Below, piece after piece: positions 13,501-28,500 of a stretch of 64,000 bases of DNA. Each line of letters begins with the position of its first letter. The stretch's first letter is position 1. The notes beneath the pieces are model-generated. The model did not search any database and was not told the DNA's origin. It was given only the letters and a program-made list of their open reading frames with translations. Source of the stretch: Liolophura sinensis (Eukaryota; Mollusca; Polyplacophora; Chitonida; Chitonidae); NCBI RefSeq assembly GCF_032854445.1, contig NC_088301.1, positions 22,003,808 to 22,067,807 on the forward strand. The letters run 5' to 3'. The position numbers and the translations under genes are program-made.

Positions 13501-16500
13501 ACGTCATGTTATCCACTGAATATGAACAGTATGATGAATATCGTCATGTTATCCACTGGATATGAACGGTGTGGTGAATAACATAATACTATCCACTAAA
13601 TATAATCATCGTGATGAAAAACGTCATATTATCCACTGGGTATGAACAGTGTGTGGACAAACATCATATGACCCATTGGATATGAACAGTGTGTGGGGAA
13701 TAACATTTTATTATCTACTAGATATGAGCAGTGTGATCAACAACACAAAAATATCCAATGGATGTGAACACCATGATGAACAACATTATATTATTCACTA
13801 GATATGAACAGTGTGATGAACAACATCATCTTATCCACTGAATGTTAACAGTATGATGAATAACATCCTGTTATCCAGTGGATATGAACAGGGTGAGGAA
13901 CAACATCATTTTATCCCCTGGATATGAACAGCACGGTGAACAGCATCGTATTATCCACTGGATATGAACAGGGTGAGGAACCGTACCATATTATACACTG
14001 GATATAAACGGTGTCTATAGCAACATCAAATCATCCTTTGAATGTGAACAGTCTGATTACCAACATCATCCCCTGGGTATAAAAAGTGGGGTGCAGTGAC
14101 ATGCTTACAGGTGTAATGTAAAGTTTCGTCCGCTGTATAACATTCCTGCAAAAAAACTCAATATTTTGCTGTTTTACAGCGGAGGAAATTAGTGTAAATA
14201 CTTAAAGTCCAAAGATCCAGGAGTACATCTACAAAAATCTTCCTTACTGGTTTCGATGTGATCTAAGACCACTTGATGAAAGTGTAGTTTTGATTTACTT
14301 ATTTATTGAATTGGTGTTTTACGCCGTACTCAAGAACATTTCACTAATAATTGGAAAACGGCGGCCGGTATTATGGTGGGGGCAATCCGGACAGAGTCCA
14401 CGGGAAATCAACGACTATCCGCAGGTTAGTTTAGTTTTGAGAACTCCCCATATGCAAACGGACAGATACGGTATGTTACAGCTCATGGACAGCTGACTAT
14501 CGCTATTGTTGCAAAGGCTGTATTGTCTTTGTCCAAACATAGGCCCATAAATAAGCATTTATAACCACTAAATAACAAGAAAAATTGTGGTTAAATATGT
14601 TTTTTCCAAAGACCAAAAAGGGTGAATGGATCAAATTAAATATATCGTAAATTTTAATAATGCATGATACGTTTTGAAAGATTCCACAAAGCAGATTTTT
14701 AAAATTAAAATCTAAAACTTCTGTATCATGCTTATTTGATTGAAATTGGTACAAATTTATCTTAATATATTACTAATTATTACGACTATTCGAATCTATC
14801 GATTCTATATTATGTTGAAAGTCTCGTGGTTTTCAGATACGAGTGAAAATTGATCAATCAATGCTCATTGCTGGACAATCCGGTAATCACTATTATTAAG
14901 AGCTGGTACCTTCCCGTACTATCACACTAAATTTACAACAACAACATGTTACGACTTACGATACCGTAGTACGGTAGTTTCCATTGGTCATTTTGGATGG
15001 TATTAGGTGCCCATCCATATATAGTAGCTTCATATTTGTGCGCTTTTTAGGCAAAAGTAGTATATATGTATGTATGCATGCATGTATGCATGTATGTATG
15101 CATGTATGCATGTATGTATGCATGTAGGTATGCATGTATGTATGCATATATGTATGTATGTATGTATGCTTGCGGTTTTATGTAGTACTTAACGATTTTT
15201 AGTGTATGCATGTATGCATGTATGCATGTATGGATGTATGTATGTATGTATGCTTGCGGTTTTATGTAGTACTTAACGATTTTTTAGTCAGATGACGACC
15301 TGGTGTCATTATGGGCGTGTACATATACCTGTGTCTTACCAACGTATCATGCTGCAGACACCAGACATGACACCTACCCAGTCACATCATATCAACACCG
15401 GCCAACCGGTCCTGTTTCTGATTGAGGGAAGGATTAAATCTCATACCACCCACCTTGAGGCTGGAAGTTACATTGCTTCCTCCGTTGGCGTAACCGTCAT
15501 ATAAGTGAATAACTCCGTCCTTGCTGCGCACGAACCATTTCCTGGTCAGTTTGTTAAAGAATACAACCAGCACTTCCTCCTTATCCCCGACGCCTTCAAT
15601 GTCCAGCGGGCATCAAAAAGTACCTAGACATCAAACATCACACAGAAGTAACAGTTCAACATGTACAGCCAATAAGAAAGAAAATAAAAATCATATGAAA
15701 GGCAGTGAAGTTAATAAGTCTCAGTGGAAAGAGCACTGAAAAGCCATATTAAATACCACATTTATTAACTTTTTATTACTTTTATTTTGGATGGTTGAAT
15801 TAATAAATTAGGAAGCCTAATATTTCAATCCTATGGTGAATTTTTGGACCAGTTTAGGTTCGGTGACGTCAGAAATACCTATTCGAATGGATATTTTGTG
15901 TCGATAAATTGCACTAGTGAACGTCATAAGAATTATATCAAAAGGTAAAAATAAAAGTATAACTCAGTTTCGCATCACTGGCACCTAAACCACATCAACA
16001 CAATAATCTATAAAATTAGGACGAGATTTGATTGATCGATTAATTGATTTATTGATTAACTGCTTTATGGATTCATTGCTTTATGGATAGATGGACTGAT
16101 ATACTGTCACAGATTTATTGATAATGTTATTGTAATTTGTTTAACGCCATACTTAAGAATTTTTATATGATGGTAGTCAGTGTTATGAGCGGGTAAGCCC
16201 AAGAGCCCACTAACAAAAAATACCCACCTTCGGCAAATTACTGATGTCATTGTCCTCATAATTAGGAGACCAACTGTGCTACATCCGGTTTTCGACCACA
16301 AAGAGAAGATGGCCGTTTTGTTTCTATTGCCTCTGTTCTCATTTCTTTTTTTCTCACATAGTGCCAGTCTTACTTCTGTCCTTGGTAGCATAACACTTGT
16401 TGCTCGATGTTTCTTTCTGTTTGTGAGCTTTGTGTTCACGATTGCTTGGGAAACGGATCTTGCTACCATAAACTCTATCAGCCACAGTGTCTTTCTGTTT

Positions 16501-19500
16501 GATAACAGATACACAAGAAAATGTATCTTGTATTGCTCTGGAGCTAAACTTACCTTAAAGTGAGATCCATCTGTCAAGTTCGCCCAAGCCATGATGTCTC
16601 TGGCTGAGCTGGTTAAGTCATCGCCGGCTTTGTTGACGTCACAAGCAGTACCGCCTGGTGGCAAATATATGTCCGTTGAGGGAATGGGGCCCTAGGGAAT
16701 ACACGTTTAAAAAACATTTTAAAACATGCATTTAAAGTTTTCTTTTTTTTTTTTTTGGGTGGGAGGGCAGGAGCTTAGTTGCTGTTATGAGTCTGACAAA
16801 AGAGAAGTAGAAATATTGCTTACGTAAAGACTGGCAAATTATTACGAAATAAATGTATTATTCAATGTTCAGCTTGGTACATTGTCGCAGTGCCCATATA
16901 TCAAGGAATTATTGTAACTGTCGAGGTGCAAACGGGTAACGTCAACAGGATATTTGTTTATGTCAGCTTCGTACAAATGGAAGATTGGAACTGGTATATT
17001 TTTGTTTGAAGTATATCCATACATACTTTTACCAAACAGATTCATAACATAAGGTACTACCTTTGCTATCTTGATTTCACAGTAAGAGGGGTTCGACGGC
17101 GGTTTATTGAAACGTTTTTCTCTTAACATGCAGCTCTATATTTTTTGAAGCAATTCCTTTTTAAGACAAAGTCAGTTTAAATGCAGAGAATCCTGATTCC
17201 TTGGTTTTTCAACGGGTGGTATAAAGCAGAAGTATGGTTTAAGCCGTGCCACTGCAGATAAAATTATTTGTATGTACCGCACTTGACCTAAAATTTCGTC
17301 CATGAATAAAATCACCCACGTGGCCTGATTTAAGAGCTCTGTTGATGTCCAAAAAGTATTGTGAAATTTTGTTAGGAGGTAGGGTGATGATACCCTACAG
17401 GAAGAAATGTTGGTATCAGTATTAGAAGTAAAATTGCAATATTTTTTCTTTATTCTCAAAAATGGCAGTATATTGGCGAAATTTGAGTACAAATACTGTA
17501 CGTCGAATATGACACAACGAGCACCTCACCTCTTCCAGGTACACTGAGATGGCTCTTCTTCAGAGCATTACAGCGCCTCCGTAACGCCCTGTTTGAAGGG
17601 ATTTGGCTGAAGTGTAGTCACAATATCGCCTCTCCTCCGTGTATTCGGTGTCGTTCCTCTCGTCATCATGGAAATTCTGGACGCGAATCACGTAGTATTT
17701 ACGGCCCGTCCTCTTCTTCGGTGTGTAGGACCCTAAGCAACCGGGAAATCAATCGTCAAAGAAATTTGTCTGAGTAGGTCTACGTAGCACGATAAACGTT
17801 AGTGAATGAATTGTAAAGAAAATGTGTCAGGAGTACGAAGGACCCTCGACAATGGGAAAATAAACAATCGAGAAATTCTGCCTGGGTATATTGGAGCCTA
17901 AATAATGGGAAAAACAATCTTCAAATCTGCTCATATATGTAGGACACTAAATATTGAGGAAATAAATAAAAAAGTATAGTTTGTCTTAGTTTATAATGTA
18001 ATAAAATTACTTACAAAAGAGTATAACCAGAGTTGCAGAATTAACATGTACTTGAAAAGCCAAATTTAGAACAGGAAAGAACACCAATTGTGGTTGGTTC
18101 GTTGTTTATGCAATAAAGAATTAGTGTACAATTTTTTAAACTCTCTAGAGCAAAACACTTCAACTGTAATGTGTTTTAAATTTTGACTTATGTCTGGAAA
18201 AGTTTGATAAATATGAGCTGTGCAATTCAGAAGTTTACAAATGCACTTACTCCTTGCCAAAACAGCCCATGTCCTCGGTACCATTGGGAAACAAGGTTTT
18301 GTAGTTCAGCCGGCAAAGATCAGTAATTGGTGACATCTGAAAGTCAAAAGGTTTTGGGTATTCTGGGATAGAATCAAGCCAGTCGACCAGCTCGTGTTTG
18401 AAGCCAGATGTGTACATCTCTGTCAAGATGGCGGCTATCTTCTGGTCTCGCCCTCCACCATAAGTGCCTCATTAGTGTACTGCTGGCGAAATCTGAAACA
18501 AAGCAAAATATCGAACACAACTAGTACACCTTTGTGTCCAAGTTATTGGGTCGTCAGATCACCTAACATTAATTAATTATAAACTTGCATTTAGTTAATT
18601 ACTGATGAATATCTATAACGGAAAAGTCACCGAAATATAGCTAAGCATTATCGCGAGGTTTTCAATTTTGTGCCGCCTGTTCCATTCAGTATAAAAAAAT
18701 TTTCCTTTTAGAAAAGCAAATGAACGCCTCGCTATGAACTTGATCAAAAAAAGTTACTACTGAGGCATACTTTACTAACAACATCGTTCACTCTCCGTTG
18801 TTTTTTCTCAGTTGATTTTGTGCTGTGTAGAACATCAAAAGTATTAATATTTATGCCAGGGGGAAAACAGGCCATTTCTCTCACCACGTTGATATCTGCG
18901 TATAAGTATACACATATTGACCTGTTAATAATATATTCAGAATTATTCACTACATCAGCAGATTCGCTGGGGAGAAAAAACTGAAACCTGAGGAAAATCA
19001 GAGACTCATTCGTTAGGTTTCTCAGTCTGAGGGTGAACTTTACGATGCTTAATATTTGGATACATGACCCATCAGGAGGCTTAAAGGGAAAATAAAACAT
19101 AAAAACAAAAATTAAAATCTCATGAAAGATATTTTTTAAATATGGTCTTTAATATTTTTTTGATTTTTATTTCAGGAGAAAATGGGTAGAAAAGATTTTT
19201 CTATGGTGGGTTTTTTGAAGCAACTCTTGGTATATATCATCTATGCACGATAATGTTCTATAACAATGGATGTGATGCATGTCTAATAAATTTATAAGAA
19301 TGTAAATGAATGTAATATGAATGTTTATAATTATCCAAATTTACCACTCAAATACATTTAATTCTATGATTATATTTTAGGAATATATTTAAAATATAAA
19401 TATGATCAAAATCCACTTTGAACGCATTTCAAAAGACCAAATTGTAGTGCAAATATATTATTAAACATGTTTAAAATCATCCGTTATAACATTATTACGC

Positions 19501-22500
19501 AAAGACAATATATACCAAGAGGTAGTCCAAAATATCCATATGCCAAAGTCATTTTCAAGCGTGAAAACAGAAAAAATATTAAATATTTAGCTCACCCGTT
19601 AAGGTCTAGCCTCTGTGATGTGGAGGACGCGGACTTTCCTAAAACACTACCCCGCGCCTGTTTTCGTCTCTACGCCTGCCTTAGCAGAGTGGAACAAGCT
19701 ACTGGACTCGTACTGGAACGACTTAGCCGAGAAGGTACTGCAATATAAAGACATGTATAAGCTGTATATGGGCCTATTTGCATGACCACAGGACCATGTG
19801 CCAGGGGTTGGGAGTGGGAGACGGGGTAATTAACGTACCAGCGACCAATGCGGTCGCTGTGAATTCAAGTCCATTTCATGCTGGCTTCCTTTCCGGGAAG
19901 GTTTGTCAGTAACCTGCAGACGGGTTTCCTCCGGGCTCTGCAGAGTTTACTCCCACCTTTTACTGACCACCGTCGTTTAAGTGAAATATTCCTGAATAGG
20001 AGGTGAAACAATAATCAAATAAATCAAATAAATAAACAGCATGTGCAGTGCAGTTTCTAATCGTATCCTAAATGTACGGAGAAACTGGCTGTCCAACTTG
20101 TGACGTAGCAGCGAGGTCATGCGTTATATCGACCAAGGCCTCATATATTCATATATTTATGGCAAGGATCCATACCGGATAACGTCATGTCTTGTTATGC
20201 TGGTACCTCTTGACTTGATGGTATCTATAAGGGAATTAGTTATCTTGGTAACTCTTAACTTGATGGTGTCTATAAGGGAATTAGTTATCTTGGTAACTCT
20301 TAATTTGATGGTGTCTATAAGGGAATTAGTTATCTTGGTAACTCTTAGTTTGATGGTGTCTATAAGGGAATTAGTTATCTTGGTAACTCTTAGTTTGATG
20401 GTGTCTTTAAGGGAATTAGTTATCTTGGTAACTCTTAACTTGATGATGTCTATAAGGGAATTAGTTATCTTGATAACTCTTCGCTTGATGATGTCTATAA
20501 GGGAATTAGTTACCTTGGTACCTTATCACTTGGTGATCTTGTCTCTTCACTTGATGGCATCCATAAAGGATTTAGAAATCTGGGTACCTCTTAACTTGAT
20601 CGTGTTAATAAAGGAATTCACAATCTTGGTATCTGTTCACTTGATGGAATCTATAGCGGAATTTGCAATCTTGGTATCTGTTCTCTTATCCATCGTGGAA
20701 ATGGTTGATAAATCTAATTACCTGAACATCCCTTCGTAATCGGCCTCAGCTTTCGTAGCGAACGAATCGATTGTCTCCCCTTCTTTTGCTCTTTTTGTTT
20801 TGGCCAGCTTGAGTTGGCCGCCGAATTTGGCAGACTTTATGAAATGGGTTCCCCAGCGCAGGATGAAGTCCTCTGAATAAAACCAAACAAAACACACAGC
20901 TAAACCATTTGTTTCAGACTGAGGCAAATATATATTTCAGGACAAGGTTAACAGAATTTATTCCGCCAAGAACATTCGTAGAGCTTTTCCAGTGTCATCG
21001 AAAAGTGTGGAATGCTTCCTTTTACATGAATTCGAACTAATCACTTACTTTGTATACTTTCTGAGTTCTGTGGATAACCCTAAAGCTGCTGTTGTGGAAC
21101 TTTTGCCTTACGATTACTGATCCAGAACGCTCGTTGTGGTTGACGATTGTTATACAAATGTCAAAAATGTTTCAAAATGTAGACCTAATTACATTACTGT
21201 GGCTGCATATCTTCAAACAGATAAATCCATAACATAAATTATTTGTCTTTTTGAAGACAGTTCTTAAGAGAGGTCAGAAAATGACATAATTTACAGTAGA
21301 TAATTTCAAACATGACATTACACAGCCATGTTTGACCCAGGAGCCTTTGACAAGTGCGGTCGCTGTGAGATCAAGACCAGCTCACGCTGGCTCCCCAATC
21401 TGGCCATACATTGGAAGGCCTGCCATTAACCTGCGGATGGTCGTAGGTTTCCTCCGGACTCAGCACAATTTCCTCCATGGCGGCAGTCGTATATTTGAAA
21501 TATTGTTGAATACGGCGTAAAACACCAAGCAAATAAATAAATAAATGCACGGCCATGTTGAAGACAATACTTACGGAACTTTTGAGGATTTGTGCCAACA
21601 TATGATACGGGTAAATCGAGGAAGTCTTCAAGGAACTCCACGTTCAGATCGTTGAAGGATATGTCATCTAGAAAAAGTTCATACCTGTGGAGATTAACGA
21701 GAGTTTCTTGTGTTTTATTAAATTCGGTTGCTATCCCATGTAGAAAAAAAGATCTCATTCCCACATCTTTCCAATGCCCTCTTGTACAGAGATCGTAGCT
21801 ATAATCGATTGTAAAGCCAACAATTGAATCAAGAAATGACTGTAAAGCCCACAGCTGAATCAACAAATGATTGTAAAGATAAGTATGTCAAAAGGAATTG
21901 TAAAGGGATTTTACCTTTTCGGAATTATGATAGCAATCGTACGAAAATTTGGCTTGTGGTTTGTGTAAATGGAAGGTGTACCAGCCAATAACTTTTTCTT
22001 CTCTTTATTTTCAAAAGAGCTCTACGAGGAGTCATCCAGTGTGTGTACATGTACTATATTTTCCTCTATCAGAGAGAGTCCATACCCCCAAAAGTGCTGC
22101 CGCCACTGAAGTATCATACCGCAGACACCATACATGACACCCCATCCAGTAACATTCTACTGAAACCGAGTCATCCAGCTCTATTTCCTTGCTCTAACCT
22201 TTGAGTGCTAAGCGCCAAACACGGCAGCAACAAAATACCATTTTTAAAGTCCACAGTTTAGTCATCCCAGTACATCATAATACTCCACCTGCCAACAACA
22301 TGCGAAACAATTCGCAAATCGTAAAACAGTTAAATCGCAAACCGTGTCATAATTCGATGAGCGAAAGTCACGACTATCGAAGCTTACAATTCCTTTGTGC
22401 AAGACTGTAGGGATTACAAGTTAGGGCTACGGTTGCAATCCTAGTGATTTAGAAAGCTACCGATCCCTTTGTACAAGCTCTCGCCCCCACCCCACCCCCC

Positions 22501-25500
22501 CCCCCCCCTCCCAGTACTTTCACGTAAGTCTCCATAATAACATTATGACAGTATACAGCATGAGTTTGTGTACTGGACGATCATATACTTATACATCCTT
22601 AGGATCTGTTGCAAAAACATTTATAATTTACATTTTTTCATGGATTTCAACGGCTCATGTGTTCTCTTAACAGAACACTAATTTGCCATATCATTAAAAT
22701 ACGTCACAAAAAATCTCACCGTATAACATTTAGTTCAAACACGGACAGATACATTGCACCTTTCTGAGATGTCTTTTGGTTTCGACTAGCAGCATTAAAC
22801 CTTGAATTTGTCTGGGATGAGGATTCCTTGTCGAAGGAGTCCACTGAGAAACCCCCTCCAAATAAACCCAAAAACCCAAACGATGCTCGTCCGTATGCCT
22901 TGGTGGTCGCCTCTTGAAACATGTGACTGGACTGGGCCACGGCAGCTTTGGACTCTAAGTACGACTGGTACTGCCTGGCCGACTCAAAAGCCACTGTTTT
23001 CGTATCGGTGTCGTAGACTCCGTGGACTGTCATCGTGTCCGGGACGCTATACTTCCCGTACCTGTGAAACCATGTACGAGAAAAACATGTTGTTGGTGAC
23101 CTCAGGGAATAAATAAATGAAATTTTCTTACAGAGGATAACATAAGCAAAATATTATGACGAATGCGATAGGAATAAAATGAAAACATTCTGATTTCTTG
23201 CCTACGTGAAGATCGCTAGCAGTAGGGGAGTTTCCATTTCGAATTCTGTTATCTCAAAAGGTCAAAAAAAGTTCTATAGTAAAATGTGACCGATCAAAAC
23301 AACAGGAAATTTGGGTTACATTTAATATAGCACGGCTGTCTGATTAACGTTTCATGAAAAAGGTTGATGGAGTGGACGGACGATGTAGAAACTTGAAGAG
23401 TTTGTGAACGTTTGTGAACATAAGGAAAGCTCCAGAGTAGAAAACGGTGAAACAGGGGATTAATGTCAACAGTTTATTTTATTTTAATTTAATTTTTCTT
23501 TAAAATTAATGTAAACAAATTTATGGTTGGGAAAAGATACATTTATGGTTGGGAAAAGGAACAATTATTCCTGCGTACGCTTTTGTTGTTAACTAAGTAC
23601 TACATTTATAAAATCAAATTTCAAACAGCTACATTAAACTTTATAGCATTTTTACAAAAGATAAAATACCGGAATATCACTGAAACCTTTGTTTCAACAA
23701 TTAACCTAAGCTTTAGAATAAACTGGTAAATCGACATTTGTAAAATATATATTTCAACGTGTTCACACTGTGTAACATTTTTGGGTTACTTCCTTGATGG
23801 TGTTTATATTTTAGACACATTTTACGTTTTGAGATTCTCAATGATCTCTGATTGTAACTGATCTCTGCTTAATGTATAATTTTCCGTATATCTGTAAGAC
23901 ATATTTGTGAAAATGTATGTACTCCTGTGTCAAATATGCATAAAAAATAAAATAAAAATAAAAAAATAATGTCAGCAAAAGTTACCAAACTGTTTTGACA
24001 AATCACATGATCACAGCAGGACTTTTTCACATGTCGATACAAAAAGCGTTCGAACTCGAAACTGCCCTGTTGTAAATTGGTAAAGAATACATGTCTTTTG
24101 AACATCCGTCAAAATTTCTAGCTGAGATCTTACTTTCCCCTGTCGTTGCAGGTTCTTTGAATGACACTGTTCTTTCTGGAGGACGCGCTATAATCGCCCC
24201 GCCCATCAAACCCGACCCCGATAAAGCTGGCAGCATCCAGAAGGTTCTGTGGGAAGAAATTAGGGACATTTAAAGTACTTATTTATTTATACCATGCTGG
24301 AATACCACACAATAGAATCTCCTGTATCTACTGTTGGCGGCTGTCAGGAAGACAAATGCCGAATACTCTCAAGAAACAAATGTGTACCGTTTTGTACACG
24401 TGTTTGTCTACCCTACCCTGTGTACGGTGTGGTACACATTAAAAGTGAAGGTACATAAAGATGCAAAACACACATTTGTGTTCCTGTACAAATTTGTTAC
24501 AATTAATGTGGGCCTGTGGTACACATTTTGTGTATATTTTACACACACTTGGTTTTAAAAAATAGGGTCCGGTAGAAATGATCACACTTTCCAAGCATGG
24601 AGTTGAGGCCGGTATTTGATTGACTGGTTGATTGATTGATTAGTTTGTTGAATAATTCGTGTTTTATGCCGTGCTCGTGAGTATTTGATTCGTGCGATAG
24701 GGGCCAGTTTATAATGCGTGGAAGAAACGGAATATCAGGATGTAAACCACAAGGGTTTGGCTAGTAAATGTCATATATAATTCCATCTCATTTGTTTTAC
24801 GAAAAAAAATATCCCGAACAAATCTGATACATTCTACAAAGTGTGTATATGTGCAATATAAGAGATCAAACCCCATAAGGCCTTTTTCTATTCCGTTAGG
24901 TAAGCCCTAACCATTATCTGTCCGGTTTCCCCCTCCCATGATGCTGAAAGCCATTGTATAAGTGAAATATTATTGAGTAAAACACCAGTCAAATAAATAA
25001 ATACGAACACTGTCGATCGCAAATACCACCGAGGCGCCCCGCGAACAGGTGACGCAGGGATGCCTCAAGGATTCTCTGTCCGAGACTGGGATATAACCCA
25101 CAGCTCATTTTTTTCTGGCGTTTCCAGTATTTGGTAATCTGTGAAAACCCAAACAAAACGATAAAAACGGATATCTACTGCATTTCAACCAGGAAAGCCA
25201 AACATCCTTTTAAATTCAACGTTGACTGACAATGCCTTATATCTCAAGACAAATTAAAGCGTGTCAGTTAAAGGAGGGGGCTTTAAAAATGATCCCCGAA
25301 AAAAGATACCCTAACATTGTTTTACAACTATACATTTAATATTTCCCTTTTCAGATTATGTTTGCAGCTATTTTCTTTCAGTTTTGAAAACATTCTTTAA
25401 TCTTTATATTATATGTTCAATGTTCTATTTTAAATTTTTTTAATTGTTTTTTTTTTTAACTTTTGCTCTTCCAATTTCTGGTTTTAGGGATTTTTCGTGT

Positions 25501-28500
25501 AGGGTTGTCTTAGTTCTTCGCATGTGTGGAAAGTGACGTGTGATAATCGAGACCAAGTAAAAAAGATGGCTAACAATAAAGCGACTACAAACTGTTGACA
25601 ATGTGTACGTAGAAATTTTCTGATAACTTATTTTGGCGAAATTTATTTGTTAGCTAAGCCTTTCAGTTATGTGTATGAATTATCCACCCGATAAAATGAT
25701 CATATACACGCAATGTTTTCTATATGCAAAAGTTTTGTACAGCCTATAACACAGAGCTTTTCAAATTAGAGAATAGAATCTACTCAAGGTATCTATCGCA
25801 TTTAATTAGATCGTGGTTGAGAAAGGGCTCAGTGGCCGTGTATTTGACGTACTGGCACAGAAGAATAACTCCGAAACTTATCACCAATCAGTTACCCAGT
25901 GTAGTAATTACTAGTACTGAAAGAGGATGCTTTCTCGCTACCAACGTTTTCCATAACCTTTACCCACCGAGTTTTACAAATTAGAGAATAGAATCTGCTT
26001 AAGATGTCTATTGCATTTAATAAGAGCTAGGGAGAAGGGAGAGCTTAGTTTCCGAGCGGTTAGCGTGCTAGCACAGAACAACGACTCTGAAGCCTAGGGG
26101 CCTCCAGTAATAATGCTGGCCACGGTCGTATAAGCCATGTATTCTTGAGTGCAGCTTCAAACATTAATCAATCAGATAAATAAACAAATCCACTTCTCTA
26201 GTGACAGAAGCAACCATCTCGCCAAAGAATACTTACCCTGCAGCCTTTCAAAAGGCGCATGGCGAACCTGCATGGGTCCTGTGAGTACATAGGGCCCATT
26301 GGGCCCATTGGCCCATGTGGGTTCATGTATCCCATCATTCCGTTCGTATAACATCCATTCAGAAGCATATTACCGATGCCACCAGGGTATCCATATGCAA
26401 ACTGATTGTGGTCTATGGGTTCAGGGCTGTGGAGAGTCAATACATTCTGCTGAAAACTTCATTACCCTCTTGATCTAGGTTGCACCAAGCTTTAAGCAAA
26501 AGCATGCTTCAAAGTAAATAGTGTTTCTTCGGGCATTCATCATTGCTGCGTGTACTTACCCAGGGACAGATTCCACAAAGCTGTTTCTGATTTAGGTCAA
26601 AATTTAAATTCTCTTCACGCTGCTTAGATTTTGGTACTAGAAGTTGAAATAAGAACACGTTTGTCGTGAGGTATTATTGATAAGGGGGACAAAGTTTTAA
26701 ATTGTTCAGCCCAAAAATAACCTTTAAGATTGTATTTCATATTTTGAATTAAATTAGAAATACCCTTGAGGGATTGGTCCCTGATCCCGTATTTATCCAA
26801 CGTCTTAAGAATTAAGTCAAATATTCAAACACAGTTACAAATAAAATGTTTCTGTAGAACAATGTGCTACCCATAAGTCTGTTTCTGTTCTGAGTTTAGC
26901 TTTTTAAAGGCTTACAATTTATGATCGTAGAGGAAGCCAATATGACCAGTGTTTGAGCTCACGACAGTCGATATGGTGAGAGGCTCCTGAGTCATTGTGC
27001 TCTACGAGCACACTCTCCTCTCGATCACAGAGGCCTCCTCTATGAAGTTTGGACTCTTAAGCACTTACAGTATTACTTAAGTCTTAAGGCGCTTGGTTAC
27101 ATCCGGGCTCAGGGCAACACTAACACACTCCAACAATGAAATATAGAGGGCGTAATGTGACACACGTCTAGTTAAAGTTATCTTCAACATTCTCCTATCA
27201 TATGTAATCTTAATGGAAGCCCCAAACCTCTTAGCCTCCACCAACATGACGCACATGTATGTCACACGTGAGAAAGTTTGCCGGTAGCTTTCCAGATGTA
27301 AGTCGTTTATTCCGGCATCTGCATGAAATTATATATCTTCTATACATCAAACATGGTGCTATCTTGTAAGTGGCAAATTCTTGGATACAATATACCGTAT
27401 AACAACGAAGACATAAATAAATATGTGTTAACTTTCTACCTTATGGTTCAGTATATGAGCTTACATTTTTGTTTGGATGACAAAGTCATTACACCATAAT
27501 TGTTACCTTTTGTTTGGATATGATTCCTTGATTCTCCAGGCTGGGGGTAGAAACATCGACCCAAGATCCATCCCACGTTCAGGAACAATGCTGATTTCGG
27601 CCTAAACAGAAATGGCTGGTCAATTAATTAGCAGTTAATTAATTTGTAAATGAGTGCAAGTGTGAGTTACAAACACAAGAGTGATATAATGAGTTAAAGT
27701 CAGGGCAGAGGTGACTGGCTGAGCGCGCAAGTGTGAGTTACAAAACCAAGAGTGGTATAATGAGTTAAAATCAGGACAGAGGTGACTGGCTGAGAGCGCA
27801 AGTGTGAGTTACAAAAAAAAAACACGATCGGTAGAATGAGTTAAAGCGAGGGCAGAGGTGACTGGCTGAGCGCGCAAGTGCAGGGGTGACAAGCTGAGCG
27901 GGCGAAAACAGGAGTAGCTGGCTAAACCAGAGTACATGCGGATCAGCATAGGGGTGATTGGCAGAACTTGGCAGAGCAGTTATGACAGGCTGAGTCGAAC
28001 GAGAGCATGGGTGAGTGGCTTAGTGGGCGAGAGCAAGGGTTGACTGGCTGAAAGGGTAAGAGGTGATTCGCTGAGCGGTTGAGAGCAGGGATGACTGGCC
28101 CAGCTGGCAAGAGCAGGTGTGACAGGCTGATATGGCGAGAGCAAGCGTGACAATGGATGTTAGCAGAGGTGACTGGCTGAGCCGGTGATAGTAAGGGAGA
28201 GAAGTGGCTGAGAGCACGGGTGACTGACTGAGCGGGGCGACAGCAGGGGTGACGGCGACTGTCTGATTTTGAGAGAGCAGGGGTGACTGCCTGATCTTGC
28301 GAGAGCAGGAGTGACCACCTGATCTGTCGAGAGCAGGGGTGAAAGGCCAAACGATCAGAGGTGGCTGGCTGAGCGAATGAGAACAGGGGTGACAGACTGA
28401 GGAAGTAAGAGCAGGGGATTGCAGACTGAGCGGAGCGAGAGTTGGTTGTAACAAGGTAAGCTGGTGAGACGAAGAAAAGCTTGGTGAACAGTAGAGGCTG

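Noticed and set aside
27077-27265. 62-residue minus-strand frame as an extra exon between exons 3 and 4
   Set aside because: It has a GTAAGT sequence downstream, but the frame ends in a stop before that donor and I found no fitting acceptor. An A-run slip in exon 3 explains the phase problem more simply.
27943-28454. Long Ser/Pro/His-rich minus-strand frames
   Set aside because: They translate the intron 2 minisatellite in two frames at once, so are not evidence of a gene.
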